Below, piece after piece: positions 1 through 7,655 of a stretch of DNA of 46,501 bases. The position numbers were made by a program, and so were the translations under genes. Position 1 is the stretch's first letter. Each line of letters begins with the position of its first letter. Origin of the DNA: Kineococcus sp. TRM81007. GTDB lineage: Bacteria; Actinomycetota; Actinomycetes; Actinomycetales; Kineococcaceae. Location: the NCBI RefSeq assembly GCF_022669155.1, contig NZ_JALBVB010000024.1, positions 1 to 46,501 on the forward strand, in the 5' to 3' direction. The notes below the pieces were generated by a model. The model ran no database searches. It was given only the letters and a program-made list of their open reading frames with translations, and was not told where the DNA came from.

Positions 1-981
1 GGCGGCCAGCTGGACGGCCTGGCTGCGCACCTGCTGCAGCAGGTCCCACACGCGGGCGACGACGAGTCCGATCAGCAGCACCGAGCCGGTGGCCAGCCAC
101 GCCACCGGTGTCGCGCGGCCGGTGGCGGCGAGCCCGGCGAGGACCAGGGAGGGCAGGGCCGCGGCGAGCGCCAGCACCGTCAGCCGCAGCGGCGTCAGGC
201 CGCCGGTGGCGGCGGGCTTCTTCTCCGCCAGCTCGGGCGCGGAGGCGCTGTGCGCGGCCAGGGCGATGCCCAGGTAGAAGGACAGCCACAGGAGGTTCAC
301 CCAGCGGGGGGCGTCGTCACCGCCGACGGTGTGCTGCAGGACGGTCCAGGTGACGTCGGCGGTGACGGTGGCGGCGACACCGGCGACCAGCAGCCAGTAC
401 GCGCGGGTGCGTGCGCCCGGGCCGGTGACCATGCGGGCCAGCAGGTGCACGAGGACGACGTCGGCGACCGGGTAGGCGCAGCTGGTCAGGCGCACGAGCG
501 CGCCCTGCGTGCTGTCGGTGGCCAGCGGCAGGACGACGAAGACGCCGAAGAGGGTGGCGGCGCTCAGCGTCACCACGCCGGCGTCCAGGAGGTGCCCGTG
601 CGCGCCGCTGCCGCCGCGCTGCCGGTTCAGCCCGAGCAGGCCGATCGTCACCGGCACGTACGCCAGCAGGTAGGCGACGTCGGCGGGGGTGGGCCACGAC
701 TCGCTGCCCAGCAGGTTCAGGACCGTCAGCGCGCTCTCGCCGACCAGGTACAGCAGCTGCCCCGCGAACAGCCAGCGCCACGGTCCACGGCGGCCGCGCG
801 GCACGCGCGGCACGGCGAGCGCCGTGAGGGCGACCGCGAGGACCACGGGAACGAGGTAGGCGACGGACCCGGCGCGCGAGGCCGGGTCGGGCAGGGCGGA
901 CAGCGGTACGGCGATCACCGCGACCGCGCTCACGACCGCGAGCCGCAGCCGTCCCGGGCCGGCGGCCCTCTCCTGGTTCAC
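1..981 (-). CDS. Membrane signalling protein, N-terminal part (runs off the left edge)
   Basis: Reading starts at GTG 981 with a GGAG Shine-Dalgarno six to seven bases upstream and stays open for 327 codons to the window edge, so the C-terminus is missing. The visible part is a polytopic membrane domain of roughly eight or nine hydrophobic segments. Phrases such as PTPADVAYLLAYVPV and YPVADVVLVHLLARMV resemble the 7TM-like sensor domain that actinobacteria place in front of GGDEF/EAL or histidine kinase modules. The last visible residues (VWDLLQQVRSQAVQLAA) look like the helical linker that normally leads into such an output domain. The output domain is outside the window, so diguanylate cyclase is only the likeliest guess. 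Confidence 0.6.
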   Translation of the reverse strand, partial: MNQERAAGPGRLRLAVVSAVAVIAVPLSALPDPASRAGSVAYLVPVVLAVALTALAVPRVPRGRRGPWRWLFAGQLLYLVGESALTVLNLLGSESWPTPADVAYLLAYVPVTIGLLGLNRQRGGSGAHGHLLDAGVVTLSAATLFGVFVVLPLATDSTQGALVRLTSCAYPVADVVLVHLLARMVTGPGARTRAYWLLVAGVAATVTADVTWTVLQHTVGGDDAPRWVNLLWLSFYLGIALAAHSASAPELAEKKPAATGGLTPLRLTVLALAAALPSLVLAGLAATGRATPVAWLATGSVLLIGLVVARVWDLLQQVRSQAVQLAA

Positions 982-1076
982 CTGCGCTCCTTCGGTGCGC
1001 GCGGGCCCGTCCTGGAGGGCGGGGCGGGCGCGTCACACGGGTGGCGCACCCCCCCGGTGGCGTCGGGGGCGGGGGT

Positions 1077-1082
1077 TAGGCT
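1077..1082 (+). promoter_or_regulatory. Candidate -10 box (TAGGCT) of a leaderless dprE1 transcript
   Basis: TAGGCT lies seven bases before the GTG start of dprE1 and no Shine-Dalgarno sequence is visible. Transcription would start at or next to the start codon. No good -35 hexamer is seen. Confidence 0.45.
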
Positions 1083-1089
1083 CGGCCCC

Positions 1090-2511
1090 GTGGTGAGCAT
1101 CCCTGGCCTGAAGACCGTGCTGGACCGCCCGGCCGCGTCCGCGGAGGACCCGTCGCGCGCGCCCGCCCGGCTGACCGGCTGGGGCCGCACCGCGCCGACC
1201 ACCGCGACGGTGCTGCGCACGGCGGACCTCGACGTGCTGGCCGAGGCGGTGCGCACCGCCGGCCCGCGCGGCGTCATCGCCCGCGGCCTGGGCCGCAGCT
1301 ACGGCGACCCGGCCCAGAACGCCGGCGGCCTGGTGATCGACATGACGGCCCTGGACCGCATCCACGACATCGACGTGGACACCGCCGTCGCGGACGTGGA
1401 CGCGGGCTGCTCGCTGGACAAGCTGCTGCGCGCGGTCGTGCCGCACGGGCTGTGGGTGCCGGTGCTGCCGGGTACCCGCCAGGTCACCGTGGGCGGCGCC
1501 ATCGGCGCCGACATCCACGGCGGCAACCACCACACGCAGGGCACCTTCACCCGCCACGTGCTGTCGCTGGACCTGCTGACCGCCGACGGCGAGGTCCGCA
1601 CCCTCACCCCGGACGGCCCGGACCGCGAGCTGTTCCTGGCGACCACCGGCGGCATGGGCCTGACCGGGATCGTGCTGCGCGCGCGGATCCGCCTGGACCG
1701 GGTGGAGACGTCGTACTTCATCGCCGACGTCGAGCAGGCCCCCGACTTCGACGAGATGCTCGAGCGGCTGACGAGGAACGACGAGAACTACACGTACTCC
1801 AAGACGTGGTTCGACTCGGTGACCAAGGGCGCCCACATGGGCCGCGGCTTCCTGCTCCGGGGTTCCTCCGCGAAGCTGGAGGACCTGCCGGCGAAGCTGC
1901 GCAAGGACCCGCTGAAGTTCGACGCCCCGCAGCTGGCGACCTTCCCGGACGTGTTCCCGCCGGGGATGCTGAACCGGCTGACGGCCAAGGCGCTCAACGA
2001 GTTCTACTACCGCAAGGCCCACACCCAGCAGGGCGTGGTGCAGAACATCACGCAGTTCTACCACCTGCTCGACCTGTTCGCGGACTGGAACCGGGCCTAC
2101 GGCCCGCGCGGTTTCCTGCAGTACCAGTTCGTCGTCCCGATGGACCGCACCGACGTGCTCAGGGCGAGCATGGAGGCCATCGTGGAGTCCGGGCACATCT
2201 CCGCCTTGAACGTCCTCAAGCGCTTCGGGGAGGGCAACGACGCGCCGTTGTCGTTCCCGCGCAAGGGGTGGACGCTCGCGGTGGACCTGCCGGTCAAGCC
2301 GGGCCTGGACGCGCTGTGCGACCGGCTCGACGAGATGGTGCTGGACGCCGGCGGGCGGCTGTACCTGGCGAAGGACTCGCGCACCACCGCCGACCGCTTC
2401 GCGCAGATGTACCCGGAGCTGCCGGCGTGGCGGAAGGTGCGCGACGCGGTCGACCCGGAGCGCAAGTTCGCCTCCGACCAGTCCCGCCGCCTGCAGCTCG
2501 TCACCGGCTGA
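1090..2511 (+). CDS. dprE1: Decaprenyl-phosphoryl-beta-D-ribose 2-oxidase, DprE1-like FAD enzyme
   Basis: The 473-residue protein matches mycobacterial DprE1 along its whole length. DprE1 oxidises decaprenyl-phosphoryl ribose at C2, the first half of the epimerisation that makes the arabinose donor for cell-wall arabinan. Conserved blocks include GVIARGLGRSYGD, the FAD-binding PVLPGTRQVTVGGAIGADIHG (His143, near H132 of the M. tuberculosis enzyme), FLQYQFVVP, and LYLAKDSRTT with Lys428 equivalent to K418. The position equivalent to Cys387, the covalent target of benzothiazinones, is Ala397 in GWTLAVDLP. Two consecutive GTG codons start the gene. DprE2, usually adjacent, is absent; a DUF1802 gene follows after 11 bases. 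Confidence 0.88.
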   Translation: MVSIPGLKTVLDRPAASAEDPSRAPARLTGWGRTAPTTATVLRTADLDVLAEAVRTAGPRGVIARGLGRSYGDPAQNAGGLVIDMTALDRIHDIDVDTAVADVDAGCSLDKLLRAVVPHGLWVPVLPGTRQVTVGGAIGADIHGGNHHTQGTFTRHVLSLDLLTADGEVRTLTPDGPDRELFLATTGGMGLTGIVLRARIRLDRVETSYFIADVEQAPDFDEMLERLTRNDENYTYSKTWFDSVTKGAHMGRGFLLRGSSAKLEDLPAKLRKDPLKFDAPQLATFPDVFPPGMLNRLTAKALNEFYYRKAHTQQGVVQNITQFYHLLDLFADWNRAYGPRGFLQYQFVVPMDRTDVLRASMEAIVESGHISALNVLKRFGEGNDAPLSFPRKGWTLAVDLPVKPGLDALCDRLDEMVLDAGGRLYLAKDSRTTADRFAQMYPELPAWRKVRDAVDPERKFASDQSRRLQLVTG

Positions 2512-2522
2512 GGCGTCCCGCC

Positions 2523-3116
2523 GTGTCCGACCCGGTCACCCCGGAACCGGCCGCGAGCACCCCGGCGCTGAAGGAGTGGGGTGCGGTGGTGCACGCCCTG
2601 CTGCAGGGCCGGCAGTCGCTGCTGCTGCGCAAGGGCGGCATCCACGAGAAGCGGTTCACCGTGGGGGCGTCCCGGTTCGTGCTGTTCCCGACGGTGGCGC
2701 ACAGCCACGCCGAGTCGGTGCGGCCCGAGCACCGCGACCTGCTGCCGCCGGGGGCCGCGGACGCGGCCGAGGTCGACGGCGAGGAGCTGGTGGTGCGCGC
2801 CGGTGCGGAGGTCGTGGCCGTCGTGCCCGTGGCCCTGCCGGAGCGGGTGGAGGAGCTGGAGGACCTGCACGTGTGGACGAGCGGTTCCGTGCGCTCCTCC
2901 CGCGTGGACTTCCGGCCCCGCCACCAGCTGACCGCTCTGGTGGTGCGGGCGGTGGAGCTGCCCGAGCCGGTGCGGCTGGTGCGCCGCCCGGAGCACCGCG
3001 GCTGCACCAGCTGGGTGGACCTGGACGTGCCCTGGCCGGCCGGGACCGGCCGCGTCGTGCACGACGACGAGCACCTGGCGGCGGTGGAGGCCGCCGTGCG
3101 CAGCCGCGTCGGCTGA
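2523..3116 (+). CDS. DUF1802 family protein
   Basis: This 197-residue soluble protein starts at GTG 2523, 11 bases after dprE1, so the two are probably co-transcribed. The N-terminal half carries the DUF1802 signature: ALKEWGAVVHALLQGRQSLLLRKGGIHEK is the family opening, followed by FVLFPTVAHSHAESVRP. No catalytic motif with an assigned reaction is known to me for this family, so function remains open. There is no signal peptide or membrane segment. The family assignment is firm; a link to cell-wall arabinan synthesis would rest only on position. Confidence 0.7.
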   Translation: MSDPVTPEPAASTPALKEWGAVVHALLQGRQSLLLRKGGIHEKRFTVGASRFVLFPTVAHSHAESVRPEHRDLLPPGAADAAEVDGEELVVRAGAEVVAVVPVALPERVEELEDLHVWTSGSVRSSRVDFRPRHQLTALVVRAVELPEPVRLVRRPEHRGCTSWVDLDVPWPAGTGRVVHDDEHLAAVEAAVRSRVG

Positions 3117-3132
3117 ACCGGGGCGGGCCGGC

Positions 3133-3852
3133 TCAGCGACCGCGGGGGCCGCAGCACCCGTCGGCGCAGCTCCCGCCGTCCTGCGGCCCGGAGGCGTCGA
3201 CGTGCAGGGCCGCGCCGGGTGCGCAGCAGCCCTCCCCGCGCCAGGCCCGGAGCCCCTCCCTGACCGCGGTGCCGGCGATGACCAGGCCGGCGACCGGGTC
3301 GGCCCACGAGAGGCCGAACAGCGCGTTCAGGCCCAGGCCGATCAGCAGGACGGCCGACAGGTACGTGCACAGCAGGGTCTGCTGGGAGTCGGCCACCGCG
3401 GTCGCCGACCCCAGTTCGCGCCCGGCGCGGCGCTGGGCGTACGACAGCAGCGGCATCACCAGCAAGCTCAGCGCCGCCAGCACCAGCCCGACGTTCGACT
3501 GCTCGGCCTGCCCGTCGCCGAGCAGGCCGCGCACCGACTCGACGCCGACGAAGGCGGCCAGCGCGAAGAAGGAGACCGCGACGACGCGCAGCGCCCGGTG
3601 CTCGCGGGCCTCGCGGGCGGCGTGGTCGGGCGCGGAGAACTGCCAGGCGACCGCGGCGGCGGAGGAGACCTCGATGACCGAGTCCAGCCCGAAACCGATC
3701 AGCGCGGTCGAACCGGCCTCCGCGCCGGCGGCCAGGGCGACCACGGCCTCGACGACGTTGTAGGTGATGGTCGCGGCCACGAGCCCGCGCACCCGGCGGG
3801 TCAGCACGTCCCGGCGCGCGGCGCTCAGGGGTGGGCGGGTGGTGGTGGCCAT
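3133..3852 (-). CDS. Cation diffusion facilitator family metal exporter with Cys-rich tail
   Basis: A 239-residue membrane protein with about six transmembrane segments and CDF-type metal-binding signatures: FGLDSVIEV in one helix and ADSQQTLLCTYL plus DPVAGL in a later one. It probably exports a soft divalent metal in exchange for protons. The C-terminus is a short cysteine-rich tail (EGCC, then CADGCC) in place of the usual cytoplasmic CDF dimerisation domain. Its ATG shares one base with the stop of the upstream regulator gene (TGATG), so the two are translationally coupled. The in-frame extension further upstream merely reads through the regulator gene and was not used. Substrate (Cd/Pb/Zn) is inferred from the CmtR-like partner. 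Confidence 0.8.
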   Translation of the reverse strand: MATTTRPPLSAARRDVLTRRVRGLVAATITYNVVEAVVALAAGAEAGSTALIGFGLDSVIEVSSAAAVAWQFSAPDHAAREAREHRALRVVAVSFFALAAFVGVESVRGLLGDGQAEQSNVGLVLAALSLLVMPLLSYAQRRAGRELGSATAVADSQQTLLCTYLSAVLLIGLGLNALFGLSWADPVAGLVIAGTAVREGLRAWRGEGCCAPGAALHVDASGPQDGGSCADGCCGPRGR

Positions 3853-4184
3853 CAGCAGCAGTCCTCCCCGGCGCGGGCGGCCAGGCACGCCTCGGGGTCG
3901 GCGGCCAGCACGGTGCCCAGCAGGTCGTCCAGCGCCTCGCGCAGGCCCCCGTCGGCCAGTTCGTAGCGCATCCGCTTGCCCTCGGGCACGGCCACGACCA
4001 GGCCGCAGCCGCGCAGGCACGCCAGGTGGTTCGACATGCTCGTGCGCGTCACGCCGAACTGCTCGGCCAGTTCGGTCGGGTACGCCCCGCCCTCGCGCAG
4101 CGCGATCAGCACCCGGGCGCGGGTCGGGTCGGACAGGGAGTGGCCGAAGCGGGCCAGCACCTCGACGTGGGTGAGCGTCTGCAC
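3852..4184 (-). CDS. ArsR/SmtB family metal sensor, CmtR-like
   Basis: This 110-residue winged-helix repressor has the ArsR core (LSDPTRARVLIAL, LAEQFGVTRTSMSNHL). Cys56 and Cys60 in HLACLRGCGLV and Cys100 near the C-terminus fall at the places of the Cd/Pb ligands Cys57, Cys61 and Cys102 of mycobacterial CmtR. Two further cysteines end the protein. It would repress its own operon, including the downstream CDF exporter, and release DNA on binding a thiophilic metal. GTG 4184 was chosen because a TAGCGT box lies seven bases upstream and no Shine-Dalgarno site is evident. A perfect 14-base palindrome sits between the predicted -35 and -10 boxes. Confidence 0.82.
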   Translation of the reverse strand: MQTLTHVEVLARFGHSLSDPTRARVLIALREGGAYPTELAEQFGVTRTSMSNHLACLRGCGLVVAVPEGKRMRYELADGGLREALDDLLGTVLAADPEACLAARAGEDCC

Positions 4185-4191
4185 GACCCCG

Positions 4192-4220
4192 ACGCTACAC
4201 GATCCGCTGACGTCAGCGAA
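4192..4220 (-). promoter_or_regulatory. Promoter of the metal sensor operon with embedded operator palindrome
   Basis: On the minus strand TTCGCT (4215-4220) and TAGCGT (4192-4197) are 17 bases apart, with the GTG start seven bases after the -10 box. The spacer holds the perfect palindrome CGCTGACGTCAGCG (4205-4218). A second dyad, GCTGA-ATCA-TCAGC, lies at 4222-4235. Both share GCTGA/TCAGC half-sites and are candidate binding sites for the CmtR-like repressor. Confidence 0.6.
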
Positions 4221-4288
4221 TGCTGAATCATCAGCTCCGGGTCACCCCTCCTGCCGAACCCCGGCCCGCCCGGACGCCCGCGGCGGCG

Positions 4289-4294
4289 TACCGT
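4289..4294 (+). promoter_or_regulatory. Candidate -10 box (TACCGT) of a leaderless transcript
   Basis: TACCGT lies six bases before GTG 4301, with no Shine-Dalgarno sequence between. This spacing helps choose that GTG over an in-frame start at 4220. Confidence 0.45.
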
Positions 4295-4300
4295 CGGACC

Positions 4301-4732
4301 GTGACCTCTGCCACTGACCTGCACGGTGACCCGCACGTCGAGCGGTACCTCGAGACGAACGGCGAGGACGGCTACCACTGGCGCAACGGCACCACCATCC
4401 TGATCCTCTTCACGAAGGGCCGGAAGTCCGGCGAGCAGCGCTCGCACGCGCTGATCTTCCGCCCGCACGGCGACGCGTACCTCGTCGTCGCCTCCAAGGG
4501 CGGCAGCGACGCCCCGCCCGCCTGGTTCCTGAACCTGCAGGCGGACCCGGACGTCGAGGTCCAGGTGAAGGGCGAGCGGTTCCGCGCCCGCGCCCGCGTC
4601 GCCACGCCGGAGGAGAAGCCGGAGATGTGGTCGTCGATGGTGGAGGTCTGGCCGGACTACGAGGACTACCAGCGCAGCACGTCGCGGGAGATCCCCGTCG
4701 TCGTCCTCGAGCGTGCCGGAGACACCGCCTGA
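4301..4732 (+). CDS. Ddn-family (nitroreductase family) deazaflavin-dependent oxidoreductase
   Basis: The 143-residue protein has the split beta-barrel Ddn fold signature: LFTKGRKSGEQRSHALIF, then YLVVASKGGSDAPPAWFLNLQADPDVEV, the F420-binding region of Mycobacterium Ddn and its relatives. Such enzymes use reduced coenzyme F420 to reduce quinones, enones or nitro compounds; the natural substrate here cannot be told. It stands alone on the plus strand, facing folA across a strong hairpin. Start chosen at GTG 4301 by the promoter spacing; the longer frame from 4220 would begin inside the operator of the neighbouring metal-sensor operon. Confidence 0.82.
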   Translation: MTSATDLHGDPHVERYLETNGEDGYHWRNGTTILILFTKGRKSGEQRSHALIFRPHGDAYLVVASKGGSDAPPAWFLNLQADPDVEVQVKGERFRARARVATPEEKPEMWSSMVEVWPDYEDYQRSTSREIPVVVLERAGDTA

Positions 4733-4753
4733 CGCAGCAGCACCGCGCGAACC

Positions 4754-4784
4754 GGCCCGGGCCCCCGCGGTGGGGGCCCGGGCC
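4754..4784. terminator. Bidirectional hairpin terminator
   Basis: A perfect 13-base-pair GC stem (4754-4766 with 4772-4784) closes a five-base loop between the convergent Ddn-family gene and folA. There is no T tract, as is common for high-GC actinobacterial terminators. Confidence 0.7.
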
Positions 4785-4786
4785 GT

Positions 4787-5293
4787 TCAGCGCCGCCAGT
4801 CGGCGATCGCGTAGCGCAGGCCCGCGCGGGAGGTGGACCAGCCCTCGGCGGGCGTGCGCTCAGCCAGGCGCCACCCGTCGCCGAACGCGGGCGCGCGGGT
4901 GTCGCCGTCCACGTCCACGTCCACGGTGGTGACCACCAGCCGCGTCGCGCGGGGCAGCGCCTCGCGGTACACCTGCCCGCCGCCCGCGATCCACACCCCG
5001 GGTCCGCCGCCCTCCTCGTCGGCGCCCAGCAGTTCCAGCGCCCGGTCCAGGGAGGGCACGACCTCCGCGCCGGGCAGTTCCAGCCCCGCCCGCCGGCTCA
5101 GGACGACGTTGCGGCGTCCCGGCAGCGGCCGGTAGCGCGGCGGCAGCGAGTCCCACGTGGCCCGGCCCATGACGACGGCCGAACCCCGCGTCAGCTCCGA
5201 GAAGTGCGCCAGGTCCTCGGGCAGGTGCCAGGGCATCCCGCCGTCGCGGCCGATGACCCCGTCGCGCGACTGCGCCCACACCATGCCGATCAC
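4787..5293 (-). CDS. folA: Dihydrofolate reductase
   Basis: This 168-residue enzyme reduces dihydrofolate to tetrahydrofolate with NADPH. It matches actinobacterial DHFR throughout: MVWAQSRDGVIGRDGGMPWHLPEDLAHF carries the catalytic acid Asp27, VVMGRATWDSLP and LPGRRNVVLSR form the cofactor pocket, and IAGGGQVYREAL is the GGGxxY signature. GTG 5293 gives the same N-terminus as the M. tuberculosis enzyme (VIGMVWAQ). Thymidylate synthase, frequently the upstream partner, is not in the window. The gene ends three bases after the bidirectional hairpin that separates it from the Ddn-family gene. Drug sensitivity cannot be judged from this sequence alone. Confidence 0.95.
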   Translation of the reverse strand: MIGMVWAQSRDGVIGRDGGMPWHLPEDLAHFSELTRGSAVVMGRATWDSLPPRYRPLPGRRNVVLSRRAGLELPGAEVVPSLDRALELLGADEEGGGPGVWIAGGGQVYREALPRATRLVVTTVDVDVDGDTRAPAFGDGWRLAERTPAEGWSTSRAGLRYAIADWRR

Positions 5294-5356
5294 GCGCGTC
5301 CCCGTCCCCGTCGTGCCGTCCCACCTCGTGCAGCGGCCGTGCCGGCCGGGACCACC

Positions 5357-6487
5357 CTAGGGTCGCGGGTGGTCCGCGCCGCCGTCCAGCTCGGCCGCCC
5401 ACGCCTCGCGCGTCGTCGTCACCGCCCGGCCCGTGGCGGCGGACTCGGTGATCGCCGCCGCCACGAGCTGGTCCTGGGCGGCGGCGGCCAGCGGGTACGG
5501 CGCCGGGCCCTCCGCGCGCGCCCACGCGGCCGTGCGCACCAGCAGCGAGGCCACCGCGATCTCCTCGTCGGACAGGCGCTCACCGGGGAACGGGTTGCGG
5601 TGCAGGACGTCGCCGTCGAGGGAGAGGTGGTCCAGGGCGAAGCCCTGCACGTCCTGGTGGACGCCCGTCTGGCGGCGAACGATCGACGACTCCACGACCG
5701 TGCGCTCGTCCACCAGCCGCACGACGCGGTCGTCGACGATCTCGCCGGAACTCCCGCGCACCACCAGCCGCCGCGTGCGCAGCGGGTTGCGCGTCTGCGT
5801 CTCGGTGAAGTCGTACAGGCCGCCGCGGCCGTCCCCGGCGTCCAGCACGGCCACCGTCGAGGCGGTCGGGTGGGCGGCAGTGTCCCCGGTCCAGCCGCGG
5901 CGGTCCACCGGGTTCGCCAGCGGGGCGGTGCGCGTCACCGCGCTCACGCGCAGCGGCTCGGCGCCCAGCCCGGTGAACGCGCGGATCAGCGCGACCGCGT
6001 GGTGCAGCTGCGTGGACGAGACCTGCGCGTCGGAGACGGCGCCGATGAGGCCGCGGCGCACCACCTCCAGGCGCGCGGCGTTGCCCGGGTTCAGCGGGTA
6101 CTGCTCGGCGACCTGCACCCGCCCGCTCGCGCCGACCTCCTCCCACAGCCGCCGCAGCGCGGGCACGTCCGCGCCGGGCGGGGTCTCCGCCAGCACCGCC
6201 GCACCCGCCGCCACCAGTTCCGGCACCAGCGTCGCGCCCACCGCCGGCGGTGCGGTGGTCACGACGAACTCCGGCGGCGTCGCCAGCAGCGCGACCGCGT
6301 CCCCGACGACCGGGGGCCCGAACCGGCGGGTCACCTCACCCGCCGCGCCCGGGTGGCGGGTCAGCACGCCGGTGACGCGCAGGTGCTCCGGCAGCCGGGC
6401 GGCCAGGCGCAGGAACATCCCTGCGCGGTAACCGGTGCCGACGAGCGCGAAACGCACCGGCCCGGCGCCCGGGCCCGCGACGCTCAC
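5357..6487 (-). CDS. Gfo/Idh/MocA family oxidoreductase
   Basis: A 376-residue NAD(P)-dependent sugar-type oxidoreductase. A Rossmann nucleotide-binding motif (GTGYRAG) begins at residue 17. Where the family normally has EKP, whose lysine takes part in catalysis, this protein has E101-T102-P103 (AVLAETPPG). A C-terminal mixed alpha/beta domain follows. GTG 6487 overlaps the stop of the LacI-type gene by four bases (GTGA), so it is translated from the regulator's transcript. Its place in a beta-L-arabinofuranoside locus suggests a step after sugar release, but the altered motif means it may not be a classic dehydrogenase. An open frame runs on upstream through the regulator gene and is spurious. 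Confidence 0.75.
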   Translation of the reverse strand: MSVAGPGAGPVRFALVGTGYRAGMFLRLAARLPEHLRVTGVLTRHPGAAGEVTRRFGPPVVGDAVALLATPPEFVVTTAPPAVGATLVPELVAAGAAVLAETPPGADVPALRRLWEEVGASGRVQVAEQYPLNPGNAARLEVVRRGLIGAVSDAQVSSTQLHHAVALIRAFTGLGAEPLRVSAVTRTAPLANPVDRRGWTGDTAAHPTASTVAVLDAGDGRGGLYDFTETQTRNPLRTRRLVVRGSSGEIVDDRVVRLVDERTVVESSIVRRQTGVHQDVQGFALDHLSLDGDVLHRNPFPGERLSDEEIAVASLLVRTAAWARAEGPAPYPLAAAAQDQLVAAAITESAATGRAVTTTREAWAAELDGGADHPRP

Positions 6488-7500
6488 ACGCCCACCGTGG
6501 ACTCGCGCACCACCAGGCGCGTCGGCATCGTCGTGGTGCCGGGGGAGGCGGGGCGCCCGGCCACGGCATCCAGCAGCAGCTCCCCGGCGCGCCGGCCCAT
6601 CGCCTCCAGCCCGAGGGCGACCGTGGTCAGCGGCGGCCGCGAGGCCAGCGCGATGACGTCCCAGTCGTCGAAACCCACCACGGCCACGTCGTCCGGGACG
6701 CGCCGCCCCGCGTCCCGCAGCCCGTCGCACACCCCGCGCGCGATCTGGTCGCTGCCGCAGGTGATCGCGTCCACGTCCGGGTGCCGGCGCAGCAGCAGGT
6801 CGGCGGCCAGGCGTCCCCAGCGCTCGCTCCAGTCCCCGTGCAGCGGGTCGCACACCAGGTGCCCGGCGGCCTCGGCGGCGGCGGCCTCGCGGCGCACGAC
6901 CGCGGCGTGGTGGTCGGACGGGCCGGTGACGTGGGCCACGCGCCGCCGCCCCAGGTCCAGCACGTGCCGCACGGCGGCGGACGCGCCGCCCGCCTGGTCC
7001 ACGACGAGGCTGGCGTCGGCGGGGTCCTGCGAGGGCGTGAAGGCGTACACCACCGGCACGTGGCCCGGAGCGGCGATCGGCGGCCGGGGTTCGGTGCGCC
7101 GGCCGGTGACGATGATGCCGTCGACGCGGCGGGCCAGCAGCGTGCGCAGGTGGTGCTGCTCGCGCAGCGGGTCGTCGCGGCTGTCGCACAGCAGCACCAC
7201 CATCTCCCCGGCGCCCAGGGTGTTCTCGGCGCCGAGCATCACGGGGATGGAGAACCGCCCGAAGCTGTCGGTGGTGATCAGGCCCACCGTGTAGCTGCGC
7301 CCGGAGGACAGCCCGCGCCCCAGTGAGTCGGGGGTGAACCCGAGCTGCTCGGCAGCGCGGCGCACCCGCTCGCGCGTCTCCGCACGCAGCTGGCCGGTGC
7401 CGTTGAGGGCCTTGGAGGCGGTGCCGGGGGAGACGCCCGCGAGGGCGGCGACGTCCACGATCCTGGGCGGCGCGCCCGCCGGAACGTTCGTTTCCGTCAT
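6484..7500 (-). CDS. LacI family transcriptional regulator
   Basis: The 338-residue protein starts with a LacI helix-turn-helix (IVDVAALAGVSPGTASKALNGTGQL) and hinge helix, followed by a periplasmic-binding-type sugar domain (YTVGLITTDSFGRFSIPVMLGAE; VVGFDDWDVIALASRPPLTTV). It probably represses the divergent GH127/ABC importer operon until an arabinose-containing sugar binds. AGGAGG seven bases before ATG 7500 fixes the start. The oxidoreductase gene overlaps its end by four bases. The 155-base divergent gap holds a well-formed promoter for the opposite operon with a possible operator just after its start site. Confidence 0.88.
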   Translation of the reverse strand: MTETNVPAGAPPRIVDVAALAGVSPGTASKALNGTGQLRAETRERVRRAAEQLGFTPDSLGRGLSSGRSYTVGLITTDSFGRFSIPVMLGAENTLGAGEMVVLLCDSRDDPLREQHHLRTLLARRVDGIIVTGRRTEPRPPIAAPGHVPVVYAFTPSQDPADASLVVDQAGGASAAVRHVLDLGRRRVAHVTGPSDHHAAVVRREAAAAEAAGHLVCDPLHGDWSERWGRLAADLLLRRHPDVDAITCGSDQIARGVCDGLRDAGRRVPDDVAVVGFDDWDVIALASRPPLTTVALGLEAMGRRAGELLLDAVAGRPASPGTTTMPTRLVVRESTVGV

Positions 7501-7563
7501 GCCGCGCCTCCTCGTCCACGCCAGGCGCCCTCGTCGGCCCGGGAGCCCTCGACTGTACCTCCC

Positions 7564-7592
7564 TTGACGGGCGGGGGTGCGAGTCGTAGCGT
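7564..7592 (+). promoter_or_regulatory. Promoter of the arabinofuranosidase operon
   Basis: TTGACG (7564-7569) and TAGCGT (7587-7592) are separated by 17 bases, among the best -35/-10 pairs in the window. Transcription would start near 7599, giving a leader of about 57 bases before ATG 7656 and its GGAG ribosome site. Confidence 0.65.
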
Positions 7593-7600
7593 GCGGCGCA

Positions 7601-7629
7601 GAAAACGTGTTCCGTCTTTTCCTGCGGAA
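7601..7629 (+). promoter_or_regulatory. Candidate LacI-type operator overlapping the transcription start
   Basis: An AT-richer patch reads GAAAA-N11-TTTTC (7601-7621), followed by TTCC-TGC-GGAA (7619-7629). Both are dyads, though neither is a textbook LacI site. Their place immediately after the predicted start suits a repressor. Confidence 0.35.
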
Positions 7630-7655
7630 GCGGCGGACGACTCGACGGAGAGCTG

